From Pegoplata infirma (Eukaryota; Arthropoda; Insecta; Diptera; Anthomyiidae), in contig OY992539.1 of the NCBI GenBank assembly GCA_963921195.1, positions 94,992,964 to 95,056,963 of the forward strand: a stretch of 64,000 nt of DNA, in the 5' to 3' direction. Below are positions 11,654-22,454 of the stretch, piece by piece (positions within the stretch are counted from its first letter, which is position 1; each line of letters starts with the position of its first letter). A program made the translations under genes and the position numbers. The notes beneath the pieces were generated by a model. The model was not told the DNA's origin. It ran no database searches and worked only from the letters and a program-made list of their open reading frames with translations.

Positions 11654-11839
11654 AATTGAATTCGGACACACTCACGCGTGATCACTCGTGAATAACGTGA
11701 ATGACGCTCTAATCTGCTCATGTGCCCATATCTAGTTTACATATTAAAATGTTACCCTAATATAGGCGTTCTCTAGACGCCTATACGCCTAACGCTCTTT
11801 AAGCCGCAGCCAAGCGGCTTAAAGGGCGTTAACTATGGA

Positions 11840-12300
11840 TAATATCAATTTCAAGGTAGTCAGCTGCTACAGAGCACTACAAGTTCTCAGAGAGTAGCAC
11901 AAAATACGACTGTGCTGGGTACCTGGTCACAAGAATATTAGAGGTAATGAGAAAACGGACGTGCTGGCGAAGGTAGGTGCAAGACTGCTACATGAGCTCG
12001 CTGATGGGAAAGTTTCTCCACCAATCTCCCTTAAATTTTAGAAAATCAATCTATACACTAGCAACAAGTGGATAAATAGATAGACGTCTTCAAATGGTAG
12101 CATGAAGACAAAAATGCTGTGGACGAAAAATCGCAAGGTAACAACAAAATTCTTCTGGATATGGATAGCAGACAGGTAAGAGAGGTAATAAACCTTATCA
12201 CGGGTCATTTTAAACTAGGAAAACACATGGTAAGAATCGGAGTAATGTCAAACAACACTTTCAAATGGTGAAATGAATCTGTCAAGAACAGTTTACATTT
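11840..12300 (+). mobile_element. Non-LTR retrotransposon fragment A (RNase H and C-terminal)
   Basis: Translated pieces read LCWVPGHKNIRGNEKTDVLA (about 11908-11970), the WVPGHxxxxGNExxD motif of retroelement RNase H, then REVINLITGHFKLGKHMVRI at about 12180-12240, typical of the region before the terminal zinc knuckle. Frameshifts and stops separate them, so it is dead. Confidence 0.75.
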
Positions 12301-12809
12301 CTTATCGGTTCTTAGTTTTTCAGAATCTTCAGGACCTACTTGAATTCTTATGTTATTCATTAAACTGCCAAAGTGGCATTCTTTTGGGATAATATATTCT
12401 TTTTTTTGGGGGGTAAGACAAAACAATAGCAGGAATCACAATGTACCAAACCGTGGCCTCTATGGATGTCATTTACAAAACCTTTCGTTTTTAGGATTGT
12501 CGTCATCCTAACCTGCACTGATATCACCGATAATTCAATATAATTAATATTTTCCTTTAAAACAAATAAATGTTGTTAGTTAGCAGTTCCAAACCAACAT
12601 CATATTTAGGGAGTTTATGACCATAATTAAAAGTTACAAAGTCAAACATGATAGTAAGTTACTAGCTAGTTAATGGAACTACATATAAATTGAAGAAACA
12701 TGGATACACTTGAAGAATTTATGAAAACAAATTATGAATTATGTAGATAACGAAAGTTGACGGTTATGTTAACTACCTAAGTATACGATGGTGATCTTTT
12801 TTCAGGCGA
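12301..12809. other. Retroelement tail and unrecognised sequence
   Basis: Probable 3' tail of fragment A up to about 12490; the rest is AT-rich sequence without a recognised feature. Confidence 0.3.
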
Positions 12810-13345
12810 TTTGTTACGGAATTTTTAGAAACTGTTCGGCAATAATACCATCAATCTGATATGGGTACCAGGGCATAGGGGAGTAAATGGTAACGAGAAA
12901 ACTTTTGAACTGGCAAATGAGAGGACGGATGGGGTAAGAAATTTTGTTCATAGTAAACCCCAGATGCAGATCGATAAGTTATTATCGGTGTTTTTATATG
13001 TCAAACTAGAAATGAAGGAAGTTTGGTACAACATAATTTCTAGAAAACTCTGGCTGCTTTACGAACTCAGAAGAGGTCGCTACTTTTGCTTTCTTAACAG
13101 AAAGTAATGTCGTTGCTCACTGAAGTGGACACTGGATACTGCCTAATTGATTTCAACACGAAAACATTGTGACTGTAAAACAAAACACGGATAACACAGT
13201 TGAACATACTCTGTGAAAATGTCCCGCATTTGAAAGGTATCGCGAGCTATCACTAAGCAAAGAAGAACTTGAGAATCGGGAGAAAATCGCTGTTCTGGAC
13301 CTTATATTAAAAAATACGTTCGCAACATAGACTAACACGTTTTAT
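12810..13345 (+). mobile_element. Non-LTR retrotransposon fragment B (RNase H to 3' end)
   Basis: LIWVPGHRGVNGNEKTFELA is readable at about 12858-12920, followed by a region ending ELRRGRYFCFLNRK. After a frameshift, FERYRELSLSKEELENREK appears at about 13220-13290 and ends in a stop near 13330. The order matches RNase H then the C-terminal part of a non-LTR ORF2. Confidence 0.75.
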
Positions 13346-13377
13346 TCTCGTCGCTGAAGGAACACTACTTACCACCC

Positions 13378-13560
13378 TAACCTGATCAAGGTTGGTTTTG
13401 ATCAACCATTGGACTTTTGGCAAACGAATATTTTCATCGCTGAAGGAAAATGTGGTATTGCAATATAGCATTTGATCTATGCGAGTGAAATTTTGGACTC
13501 CACTACCCCTACCTAATTATGTTTGGTTTTGATCCACCATTAGACTTTTAACAAACGAAT
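13378..13560. repeat. Imperfect direct repeat in a retroelement 3' region
   Basis: A segment of about 53 bases at 13378-13431 (with GGTTTTGATCAACCATTGGA) recurs at 13508-13560 (GGTTTTGATCCACCATTAGA); both end CAAACGAAT. The CGCTGAAGGAA motif is also doubled (about 13355 and 13438). Confidence 0.7.
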
Positions 13561-13930
13561 TGCTGTTAAGACAATAGAATTGAATGTTTATGATGTTCGG
13601 GCTTTTCATGAGCTGTGTGAATCCCTTAAGGGATAAGGTATACCTTGCGTTCTGGCTTTTGTATGGATTCTGGGTCACAAAGGATAAGTAAAATAAAAGT
13701 GTTGCCCTTTAAGCATTTATTGTTCGGAAATCATTTATTGTTCAATGACCATCGTTATACCCCCAACTTCGTCTCGGGACATCAGAAAACGAAGAAATTT
13801 ACAACTTTATTAGGCAAACTTATTATAACTTCTGACAAAAGGAGTCCTCAAGTCCGTACTTCTTTGCACATGCCCAACACAGAATGGCTGAATAACTCAA
13901 TATCTGGGCAAAAGTATTGAGGTCGAACAG
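13561..13930 (+). mobile_element. Non-LTR retrotransposon fragment D (RNase H piece)
   Basis: AVKTIELNVYDVRAFHELC at about 13565-13620 resembles the segment after the third RNase H Asp. LAFVWILGHKG at about 13650-13685 is a decayed WxPGHxG motif. The 91-residue open frame overlapping this is in another frame and not meaningful. Confidence 0.55.
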
Positions 13931-14039
13931 CATGTGAAATAGATGAGGGTAAGATGGGATAGAAAATTGACGTTGAATCTCAAAGTACAGAAACGGTTTA
14001 AGAATGCTACATTCACCCAATCGTATTCATTGGATTTAC

Positions 14040-14770
14040 ATAGCAATCACTAGACCGACAGGTCTGGTTTAACAACGGATTAATCCGAAAGCGGAAGCTT
14101 TATCGACGAAGTCGTCAATTCACTCAAAAGCTACGAGACAATTTCAGTACCATCCGTATGTCCACAGCTCGATTATTTGCCTGTAAGGATGCAGCAGTGA
14201 CAACCTTGCTCGAAACTGAAGTTCAACAGAGCTGGTTGACAAGAAAACCTTATAATATTTACAGATGGTTCAAAAATGCTCGAATGTATTAGAGCTGCGG
14301 CTTACTATCAGGAACTGAACATTGAGAAAGTATATAAACTTCCTAAGACTGTTTAAAATTATCTTTGGAACTCGCACTATCCCCTAGGAATACTAAAGCA
14401 ATCAAGGTAATGACTGCGGACTACACATGTTCATTTAAACATATAAACTCTTGAGACTTTATATGTCACCAGGCAGTGACTGGTAATAAAGGAAATGACT
14501 ACATTAACCTTTGCTACTGTCACATACTTGGAAGAATTACAGACTTTTGGTGATAATGGGTCATTGTTTGACAGTGGGAAAAGAGCAGGTAGGTGTAAAA
14601 ATCTATAGTATTATAAAGACCTAACCATCCGGGATCAGAAATAAATCGCTGGGCTCGGAATAACAGGACTTTTGACGTTTGCGAAGAAAGGACGCAACAA
14701 CGTTGGGATAAGACTGAACTGGAAATGTGTTAACTTAAACTGGTCTTATGGGAAGCCAGTTAAACCCTAG
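14040..14770 (+). mobile_element. Non-LTR retrotransposon fragment C
   Basis: IIFTDGSKM (about 14252-14278) is the first catalytic Asp motif of RNase H. GAAYYQELNIEK-like sequence and a decayed GHQAVTGNKGND (about 14465-14500) follow in shifted frames. All five fragments in 11.8-14.8 kb are on plus, antisense to the host gene. Confidence 0.65.
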
Positions 14771-14903
14771 CCAACGGTACATAGGACCTAGTAAATGCAT
14801 CCTATACTTTAGCTCCAGATTGGTGGATTTTTTTTTTGCAACGTGTATGTTGATATGAAATCATGTATCCTAAGTACAACATAATAACTATGGCTAACAA
14901 CTT

Positions 14904-14905
14904 AC
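14904..14905 (-). other. Splice donor ending the large exon
   Basis: On minus the sequence reads CAGAATG then GTAAGTTG, a good match to the donor consensus. It would leave one base of a Gly codon (phase 1) for the next exon, at lower coordinates. Without it the frame runs 32 residues further and stops near 14802; I judge that tail to be intron. Confidence 0.75.
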
Positions 14906-17900
14906 CATTCTGTTGAGCTTTTGACAAAAGCGAAGAGGATGGCGTTGACGACGATACATTAACATTGTCATCATTGTGATTATTATCATTGTGGCTATGT
15001 TGGCTGACAATGTCCGCATATGAAGTGCTAGAGACAATGTCACCGTCAACATCAACACCATAGCTACCATTATTGTTACTGTGCTGGTCGTCGTCGTAGT
15101 CAGCGTGCTCATCAGCAACACCAAACTCCTCATCAACACATTCTTTTAAACCAGTGATAAAGATTTTTTCTTTAGATGACAAATACTCATCATCGACCAT
15201 GTCATCAGTTTTACCACTCATATTTGTGACATGATGTGGATGCGTTTGCAATGACGACGATATTAAGGAAAATGATGAAGTAGATGGTGGTGTTGGCGGT
15301 GGTGGTGGTGTGGTTGGTTCTGGTGATGTTGATATTGGACTTGAGGATGTTGACGACAATGACACCGTTGATGATGAAGTTGTTGTTGTTTCAGTTGTTG
15401 TTGCCATTGCTGCTGCTGCTGTCTGTTGTTTATCCTGTTTAAGATTTTCATTTATTTTAAGTTCATATTGCACATGTTGCTGTCGTTGTTGGTTGTTTGT
15501 TGAATTTTTATTATCTTGTTGCTTAGAGATTTGTAATTTACTTTGGTTGTTAAAAGGAAATACATCTTCATAATCAGTTTTATTAGTAGCAACTAAATTT
15601 TCCACATATGTTTTAGATTTATCATCATCATCTTCTTCATATTTTTGTGAAATTGTTAAAGATGGTGGATTGCTAAAACGTTTCGTTACTAACTCTGAAT
15701 CTAATTGTAACTTTTCCAATAACATGGCTTGTATAAATTGCTCATCATAGGTAATAACCTCCAGTTCAGAATCCTCAGAGTTTGGATTAGATTCTGAGGA
15801 ATCACTAAGATTACCAAGTTTCTTTTGGTTACGTTTTTTATTATAATATTCATAATTGTTTTTAGTGTCTCCCATTAAAGAAGTAGGAGAGGGGGAGGAA
15901 GATGAGCTGTCATATATAGAATCATTTTCATAGTCTTCCTCTAGATCTTCTCGTAATTGCTGAGTTTGTTCTTCCACTAAAAATTGTACCTTTTTACGGG
16001 CTTGTGGTAAAGGTATATAAAATTGTGCTGTGGCTGTTGGAGAATTTAAAGAAACTTGATTACGTCTGGCATTTGTAGGTGTGCCTGTTTTTGAGGACGA
16101 CGCAGAATGTTCTCTTTGTTTTGGTGTTGTTGGTAATGAATTTGGTTTTGAGTGTGGTGAATCGGTTTGGGATACTTCTCCATTTTCCGAAGTCTTCGAA
16201 GAAGGTCTCTTTAATATAGATTTTATGTTATAAGTAGGAGTTACCGTAACTGTAACCATTAAGTCCTCATCTTCTAGTGGTTCATCTTTATAACCCATTT
16301 CTTTAGTTTCAGTTTCGACTTGGTTTTGTTGTTTATGAACTCTTGGTGGCCGTTTAGGTTCAACAGTTGTTACCTGCAATGTATCAGGTCTGGGTTTTAT
16401 TATTTTTTCTGATTCTTTTGATAACTCAGTTTCTATAGCAAAACTTTCATAGGTTGCGGTACCATCAGCTGTTTGTTGTAATAACGATTTTGGTGATTGT
16501 TGTTCTTCACCTAAACTTATACGTTGTCCTGCTATTGCTTGAACATTAGCATAATTAGGTTTTTTATTTTGTGGTGTTGCTACAGGGGATCCCACGCCTT
16601 CTTCCTTAACTTTTTTCAAGTCTACTTTAGCAGTTTCTTTCGTGACTTTATTTGATCTTTGTAGAAATGGTGGTTCATCTTCTGTTAAAGCCGCATCTTG
16701 TACATTAAAATCATCATTGGGTGGCATAAATTCATTTTGTGAATATTGTAATTTTTGTTTTCTTGCCTTGTTAACATGTTCTTTAGTTGAGGACTCGGTA
16801 AAGCTTTTGGACGATGTAGAATTTAAATGTATAGAATTTTGTTGATTTATTGAGATCAGATCATAAGGATTAACGTTACAGCGTAATATAGATCTTCGGG
16901 AACTTGTAGAGGGTGTATTAAGTAAGTCTTCACTTTCCGTTAACCAAGAATCATCTAAAGATTCTAAAGCTTTAGAGCTTTCTAAAGAATTAACTGTGTT
17001 ACTAACTAAAGCTTTATGTTGACGTGTTCTAGAACGTCCTCTTACAGGGCTAGCACTTTTACCCCTATTACGAGTTTTATCTTTGCCACCACTCGCACCT
17101 CCTCCTGCTGCTCCTCCATTTCCTGGTTCTGGTGATAATAATCTAGTTCTTCTCATTAAATCATAGGGATCTTTTTGTGGATCCAAGATGGTAGGTCTTG
17201 ATTTTTTTGTTGAACTTACAACTCTTACCGTTGAGGCTTGTCCCACTGGTCTTAATTTGCTAGCTTGTATATTACTAGCCAATCGTACGGTGCCACCTAT
17301 ATTGGCCAGAGGTAAACGTGTTCCTTTACATTTTTTACATAAACTTGGTTTTTTTAAAGTGCGACCTTTAGTGCCGCTCAGGTACTCGGGACATGAACAT
17401 AAAACAACAGCTACTGCTGCTGTAGTTCCTGCGGGCAATTCCGTGTTTGGAGCTGCAAATAAAGTGGCAGCATGTGGTTGTCCAGCATAGTGGGCATAGG
17501 CGGGATGATGATAAAAACCAGCCGGTCTAGCTGGTATACCTCTAACCGTACCATATATCCAGGGTTCAGCATATTTCATGGAACGTGTCATATGATTTGC
17601 CATATAATCATAGGCCGTCGCAGAACCATTCTGATGGCCATGCGGATGCTGATGATGATGATGATAATCACTTAAGTTTGGTAAATGCATTATAGCAGTT
17701 GGTTGTATTTGATATTGTGGCATAGAATGTCTACTAATACTACTACTAACATTATAAGCAACATTTAATGTTGCGGCCGCTTCTAGATTTTGTGGATGAT
17801 GATGAGGTGTTGCTGTCGTCGTCGTCGTTTCGCTAGTGGTTGCTATCGTCGTTGTGGCGTTGTTGGCTGTTGTTTGTTGAGATTTTTCGTTTTTATGTAT

Positions 17901-17942
17901 TTTGAGCCTTTGACTCCAAGTTTTCTTTGATTTGTCGTACAT
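14906..17942 (-). CDS. Large exon of an unidentified, largely disordered fly protein (partial gene)
   Basis: The only convincing host coding sequence: 1012 codons without a stop, partial at the 3' side and perhaps at the 5' side. The first Met after the splice acceptor is at 17942. I do not recognise the family. Visible from that Met: basic start (KSKKTWSQRLKIHKNEK), Thr-rich 29-45, His-rich 93-103, a conserved-looking block 119-262 with a possible metal site (CSC 182-184, CKKC 202-205), basic Ser/Arg stretch 290-309. A short motif occurs twice: SRPTILDPQKDPYDL (248-262) and RRSILRCNVNPYDL (349-362). YNIKSILKRPSS (571-582) resembles part of it. ARKKVQFLVEE (648-658) fits the RVxF docking motif for protein phosphatase 1. 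Ser, acidic, Pro (879-886) and Asn/Asp/His-rich (947-993) tracts follow. Composition suggests a cytoplasmic or cortical scaffold; that is inference. No signal peptide or real membrane segment is seen. Confidence 0.85.
15380..15425 (-). repeat. Coding trinucleotide tract (Thr/Ala) in the exon
   Basis: GTTGTTGTT and GCTGCTGCT runs on plus encode poly-Thr and the AAAA stretch near residues 842-856 on minus. Such tracts are common in fly proteins and often vary in length. Confidence 0.7.
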
Positions 17943-17951
17943 GGGAATAAT

Positions 17952-17953
17952 CT
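17952..17953 (-). other. Splice acceptor opening the large exon
   Basis: On minus the sequence reads TATATATTTTCAG then ATTATTCCCATG. The exon therefore starts at 17951, nine bases before the in-frame ATG at 17942. Whether translation starts at that ATG or enters from an upstream exon (the frame is open: Ile-Ile-Pro-Met) cannot be decided; the ATG context is not a strong fly consensus. Confidence 0.7.
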
Positions 17954-18315
17954 GAAAATATATAATAATAAATTTAAAAATGTACTTTATTATACACATA
18001 TGTACGTATGCATATATGTATTGATTACTAAAAGAACATTACCTGGTTTTACTTTTTGCATACATAATCCCTATTGAGATATTTTTAAGTGGTTTTATCT
18101 TTTATATCAAAGTAGTTTCTGCATTGATAGGATATTGATACTGCAAAGGATACAAAAAAAAAGAGAACAAATTTAATAATAAATTATTATGGTAAAATCT
18201 AATATAAAAATTTAATAGAGTTTTGTATATTTTAAATATAAAAATGAAATTCATATATAAATTTTAATAAAAAATATTTTAAGATCTTATTTAGAAAACA
18301 ATTAAAATTTTGTTT
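17954..18315 (-). other. Upstream intron, no feature
   Basis: AT-rich sequence directly upstream of the acceptor. No exon or repeat was recognised. Confidence 0.4.
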
Positions 18316-18319
18316 ATAA

Positions 18320-20103
18320 ACTAGCTGTTTTGCATCCGGCGTTGCCCGGGTTTGAAAAAATATATAACAAATGATAGTTTGTAATGCCATATGGTTCCAT
18401 TCTCGGTTAGCACTACATCAGATGAAAATTCAATTTCGCATCATTTTACTACATCTCTTTCCGATCGTCCGCTGATATGGGCCGATGTGTCCGCAATTTA
18501 CGTCCCTTAGTTCGATCACACGCTGATATGGCCCCGCGTCGGTTAGTCAGTTAGTAAAAATCGGCTAAGCCGTTTTTGCGCGATTGCGAAACTGGAAAAA
18601 ATAATTTTTAAATAATGCAAAGGGCCGCAGCATTTTACAACGACTTTGTCCAATCACGTGCTAATATGGCATATTAGTACTATATGTGATGAAAACTTTA
18701 TTAAAATCATGTTAGGCGCTTAAGCGTAATTACGGAACAGACAGAAAAAATGGTCAGTATGGTGCAAAGGGGCGTGGCAACTTACACCACGTGGTCGAAA
18801 AGCGCTTTATTATGGTTTATAGTTCCCGCTGCGGAAGTACTATATGTGGTGAAAATTCCATTAAAATCGGTTAAGCCGTTTAGGCATGATTATAGAACAG
18901 GCAGAAATAACTTTCAATGTAATGCAAAAGAGCATGGGATTTTACTCCCCTTTGTTAAAGCGCACTCTTTTATAGTACTAACCTCGGCCTCGGTTAGTAC
19001 TATCTGTGTGTCTAAATGTCTTTAAAATCAGTTTAGCCGAATAAGCGTGATTGCGAAAAAGGCGAAAAGAACGTGCAATAAATTTAACAGAGCGTGTCAT
19101 TTTGTGCCCCTGTGTCCGATCGTTCATTTTATGTCCTATAGTTTCCGTCTCGTTTAGTACTATATGTGGCGAAAATTTCATGTTAATTGGTTCTGCGTTG
19201 AAACTAATGCCTATTTGTCCAAACGCGCTTTATTATGGCAGGCAAATACCTTGTAAAATACTTTTACAATACCTCAATCACGTGCTGATATGGCATATTG
19301 TTCCCGCTTAGGTTAGTACTATCTGTGTTAAAATTTTCACTAAAATCGGTTCAGATATTTAACCATGATTACGGAACAGGTAGGAATAACTTTCAATGTA
19401 ATACAAAGGGGCGTGTCATTTTCACCTCTTTGTCTGATCGCCGTCCTATTATGAACTATATTTCCCGCTTGGATTTGTACCATATGTGGTGAAAATTTCT
19501 TTAAAATCGGTTCAGCCGATTAAGCGTAATTGCTGAAAAGGCATAAATAACGTTCAATATAATACAAAGAGGCGTGGCATTTTACGCCCATTTGGCCGAT
19601 CGGTCTCTCTTTTGGCCTATAGTTCCCGCCTAGGTTAGTACTTTCTGTGGTGAAAATTTCATGTAATCCGGTTCAGCCATTTATCCGTGATTGTGGCGCA
19701 GATAGAAAGAAAAACCAAAGGATGCCACCTTTGCCCCTTTGTGATGATATTATATTTACAAAATGTGGGCGTTAAAGGAGGCACCACTTCAAACCAGGAT
19801 GCGGGATGGCCTATATTTCCTTTCAAAAAACACCATATAGTATGCAAAATTTCGTGCTAATCTGTAACAAACATCGAAATATTGTGAAAAACAACCAAAT
19901 ATATTGAGAAATCTGAAATTCACAAAAAGTGGGCGTAAAAGGAGGCGGGGCATCCAATCGAGATCCCTCTTGGTCCATTTTTCATTCCAGGAAATTCTCT
20001 ATCTACATGCCAAATTTTATTGCAATCGGTTCAGTAGTTTTCGTCTGAAAGCGACACAAACAAACAGACATACAAACAAACTAACATGTCATTTTTATAT
20101 ATA
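18320..20103 (+). repeat. Complex tandem repeat (GTTGCCCGGG start), about nine units
   Basis: It starts GCATCCGGCGTTGCCCGGGT. Units of roughly 150-170 bases follow, each with GGTTAGTACTATATGTGGTG, AAAATTTCATTAAAATCGGT and GGGGCGTGGCATTTTA variants (for example 18670-18860, 18830-18990, 19310-19490, 19470-19660). It ends with AATCGGTTCAGTAGTTTTCG, short CAAACAAACAGACA-type repeats and ATGTCATTTTTATATATA. It resembles interspersed repeats beginning with a CCGGG motif and ending in ACAAACAGAC in other insects; the class is not determined. The many short open frames here are chance. Confidence 0.6.
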
Positions 20104-21636
20104 GGGGTTTTCGTGTCAACTGACACAACTTTTGAAACCGATGTCTTCCGATCGGGATGAAATTTGCACCAAGGTTAGTCCTGTTGGATAGTAGTTCAGA
20201 CACAATTTTTCAACGAGATCGGTCAAGAACTCTCTGAGTTAGAGGGGGTCGAAATTTGACATTTTGTCCAAAGAGGTGTTGATTCTCATCCATGTAACTT
20301 CTTACCTATTGTTTTTAGCAAAATGTGTCCCAAAGAGTTTAGATAGCTATTTCTTCAGTCTTTCGAAAAAAAATATAAAAAAAAATAAAAAGAATTTTTT
20401 TGATTTTTTTTCTTAAAAATCCAAAATTTTTTTGACTTTTTCCTCAAATTGGGCCCTTTTTTTTTTTTTTTTTTTTGATTCAAAAGAAAGCTTAGATGAT
20501 TTCCTCCTACCGCCCCTATCGTGCCTCCTAGAGAGGCAAAAATTTCGACCAACCCCCATTATTTTTTAGTTACCAACATTTTGTCCGAACATCATAACAC
20601 CCTAACTCCACTCCCTAAGGGGCTCCCATACATTATAAAAACATGTATTTTTAAAAACTAATAAAAAAATAAAAAAAAATGTATGGGGACCCCCTTAAGA
20701 GTTGAAAATAAAGGGTAGGTATATTCTAAGAAAATGTTGGAGTTGAAAAAATATTGGGGGTCGGTCATACATTTTACATCTCTAGGGGCACCCTATGGAC
20801 AGTTAGAGCGGTAGGAGCAAATTTTATAAAAATGTCATTTTGTATGGGAGCTCCCTTAGGAAGTGAAAATATCGGTAAGGTATGTTCAGGAAAAATGTTG
20901 GGGCAGACAATTATTGGAGGTCGGTCTCACATTGCACCCCTCCAGGGGCGTTTCTAGGGGAGTTTTGGGGCTTTTTGAGGATTTTTACCTCTTTACGCCC
21001 AACTTTGACCCCAATGAGGGGCCATATGGCCCCTCCCCACCGCCCCCATTTTTTGGCTCGTGCTTTCTTTTTCGAACCTAAAAAAATTAGAGGGTATCGC
21101 GGATCGAAATCGAAAACTGGTTAGCTATCCCACGCCTAATAGTGCAAATTGAAGAACCGTTTTTTGTGTTCCAAAGTTAAAAAAAAAATTTTTTCATAGA
21201 TATCCCACTCGCATCCCACTAAGCGACCCCACAGCTCTTAAAGGAAATCACCTAAGCTTTCTTTTGAATCAAAAAAAAAAAGGGCCCAATTTGAGGAAAA
21301 AGTCAAAAAAGTTTTGGATTTTTAAGAAAAAAAAATCAAAATTTTTTTTTTTATTTTTTTTATATTTTTTTTTCGAAAGACTGAAGAAATAGTTATCTAA
21401 ACTCTTTGGGACACATTTTGCTAAAAACAATAGGAAAGAAGTTACATGGATGAGAATCAACACCTCTTTGGCCAAAATGTCAAATTTCGACCCCCTCTAA
21501 CTCAGAGAGTTCTTGACCGATCTCGTTGAAAAATTGTGTCTGAACTACTATCCAATAGGACTAACCTTGGTGCAAATTTCATACCGATCGGAAGACATCG
21601 GTTTCAAAAGTTGTGTCAGTTGACACGAAAACCCCC
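20104..21636. mobile_element. Foldback element 1 (GGGGTTTTCGTGTC ends)
   Basis: The left arm 20104-20510 and right arm 21240-21636 are inverted copies, about 400 bases each. The left outer end reads GGGGTTTTCGTGTCAACTGA and the right end is its complement with one extra C. (TA)n flanks both ends, consistent with a TATA-type target. The 0.73-kb spacer carries internal CTCCCATACA/TGTATGGGGAC inverted segments related to the 22.4-24.4 kb element. No transposase is encoded. Confidence 0.8.
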
Positions 21637-21965
21637 ATATATATAAGGATACACAAAAATACTGTTATCACAACCGCAAATATTTAAACTTCATTATTGA
21701 GGTTGTAGCAAACGGTTATTGAGTTATTGCAATCACAAAAACGACAACTCGGATGTGATATTAGCAATGTGGTTTTAAAAAGTTCCCTTAAAGAACTAAA
21801 TCAATCTCAAAAAGGCCCCCATTTTTAGCAGTTTTTTTGTACATTCGTTAAACAAATGAAATATTTTTAAGCAAAAATGAGTTAAAAATCCTACAATTGG
21901 ATTGACTTTTTTCGGGGCGTGCCAACTTTGTGGACGTGTCAACCAGCCCTACTAAACTTTCCTTG

Positions 21966-22340
21966 ATTATACCCTCTAACCACAATCATCCCGTTTGTAA
22001 AGCATCAAAATATTGGTCTACACCATTTCCATTTGTATTTTAAAAACTTCCAAATGTATTTTATAATTGTCCAAGTGTATTTTAAAATTGTTAAAATATA
22101 TTTTAAAATTGTCCAAAAGTATTTTATAATTGTCCAAGTGTATTTTAAAATTGTTAAAATATATTTTAAAATTGTCTAAATTAATTTTAAAATTGTCCAA
22201 ATTAATTTTAAAATTGTCCAAATGTAGTTTAACATTTTTCAAATGTATTTTAAAATTGTCCACATGTATTTTAAAATACAATTGGAAATGGTGTAGAACC
22301 CCATAAAGTATTTTACATACGATATTAATCAGTAATAAGT
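21966..22340 (+). mobile_element. mini-me-like element, 5' part, split by a MITE
   Basis: ATTATACCCTCTAACCACAA, AAAATATTGGTCTA and, after the insertion, GAACCCCATAAAGTATTTTA follow the usual mini-me-like order. The rest of the element is absent. Confidence 0.65.
22021..22293. mobile_element. MITE with TA duplication whose body is a 21-bp minisatellite
   Basis: The ends CACCATTTCCATTTGTATTT and, inverted, CACCATTTCCAATTGTATTT match over about 25 bases with one difference. TA flanks both sides (22019-22020, 22294-22295), and removing the insert restores the mini-me order GGTCTA-GAACCCC. The interior is eleven to twelve 21-base units of the form TGTATTTTAAAATTGTCCAA, with units 2-4 repeated as 5-7. 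A Tc1/mariner-type non-autonomous element is the likely class. Confidence 0.85.
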
Positions 22341-22454
22341 AGACTCTGAACAGAAAAAAAAATTGTGCTCACTCTCAATAAAATCTTTGTTGTATAAACA
22401 AATAATTTAATTGTATTGACAAAGAAAATAATTGATACTTTATTCAACAACAAT
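22341..22454. other. Junction sequence at the left of foldback 2
   Basis: AT-rich. It contains TTTGTTGTATAAAC and TTTATTCAACAACAA, a possible small inverted repeat that replaced the left end of foldback 2. Confidence 0.3.

Larger units (their letters stand above)
10219..11734. mobile_element. Non-autonomous hAT-type element with CACTCACG repeats
   Basis: The ends TAGAGATGGGC and GCCCATATCTA are inverted. Flanking 8-mers are gtatacat (10211-10218) and gtttacat (11735-11742), seven of eight matching. Ends fitting YARNG plus an 8-bp duplication are hAT hallmarks. The body is made of ACTCACACTCACG and GCGTGAG motifs at 10228-10345, 10540-10655 and 11665-11700, and the middle is occupied by a solo LTR. 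No transposase is present. Confidence 0.75.

Noticed and set aside
14802..14905. Apparent C-terminal membrane segment (LLAIVIMLYLGYMISY) of the large protein
   Set aside because: It lies beyond a strong GTAAG splice donor and reads as translated intron.
15310..17675. Several plus-strand open frames of 67-100 codons over the exon
   Set aside because: They are antisense shadows of the long minus-strand frame.
17943..17999. Apparent hydrophobic N-terminus (MCIIKYIFKFIIIYF) resembling a signal peptide
   Set aside because: It is upstream of a splice acceptor (TATATTTTCAG) and is translated intron.
22018..22281. Open frame with repeated heptads as a candidate gene
   Set aside because: Fully explained by a 21-base minisatellite in a MITE; no start context or conservation can be shown.
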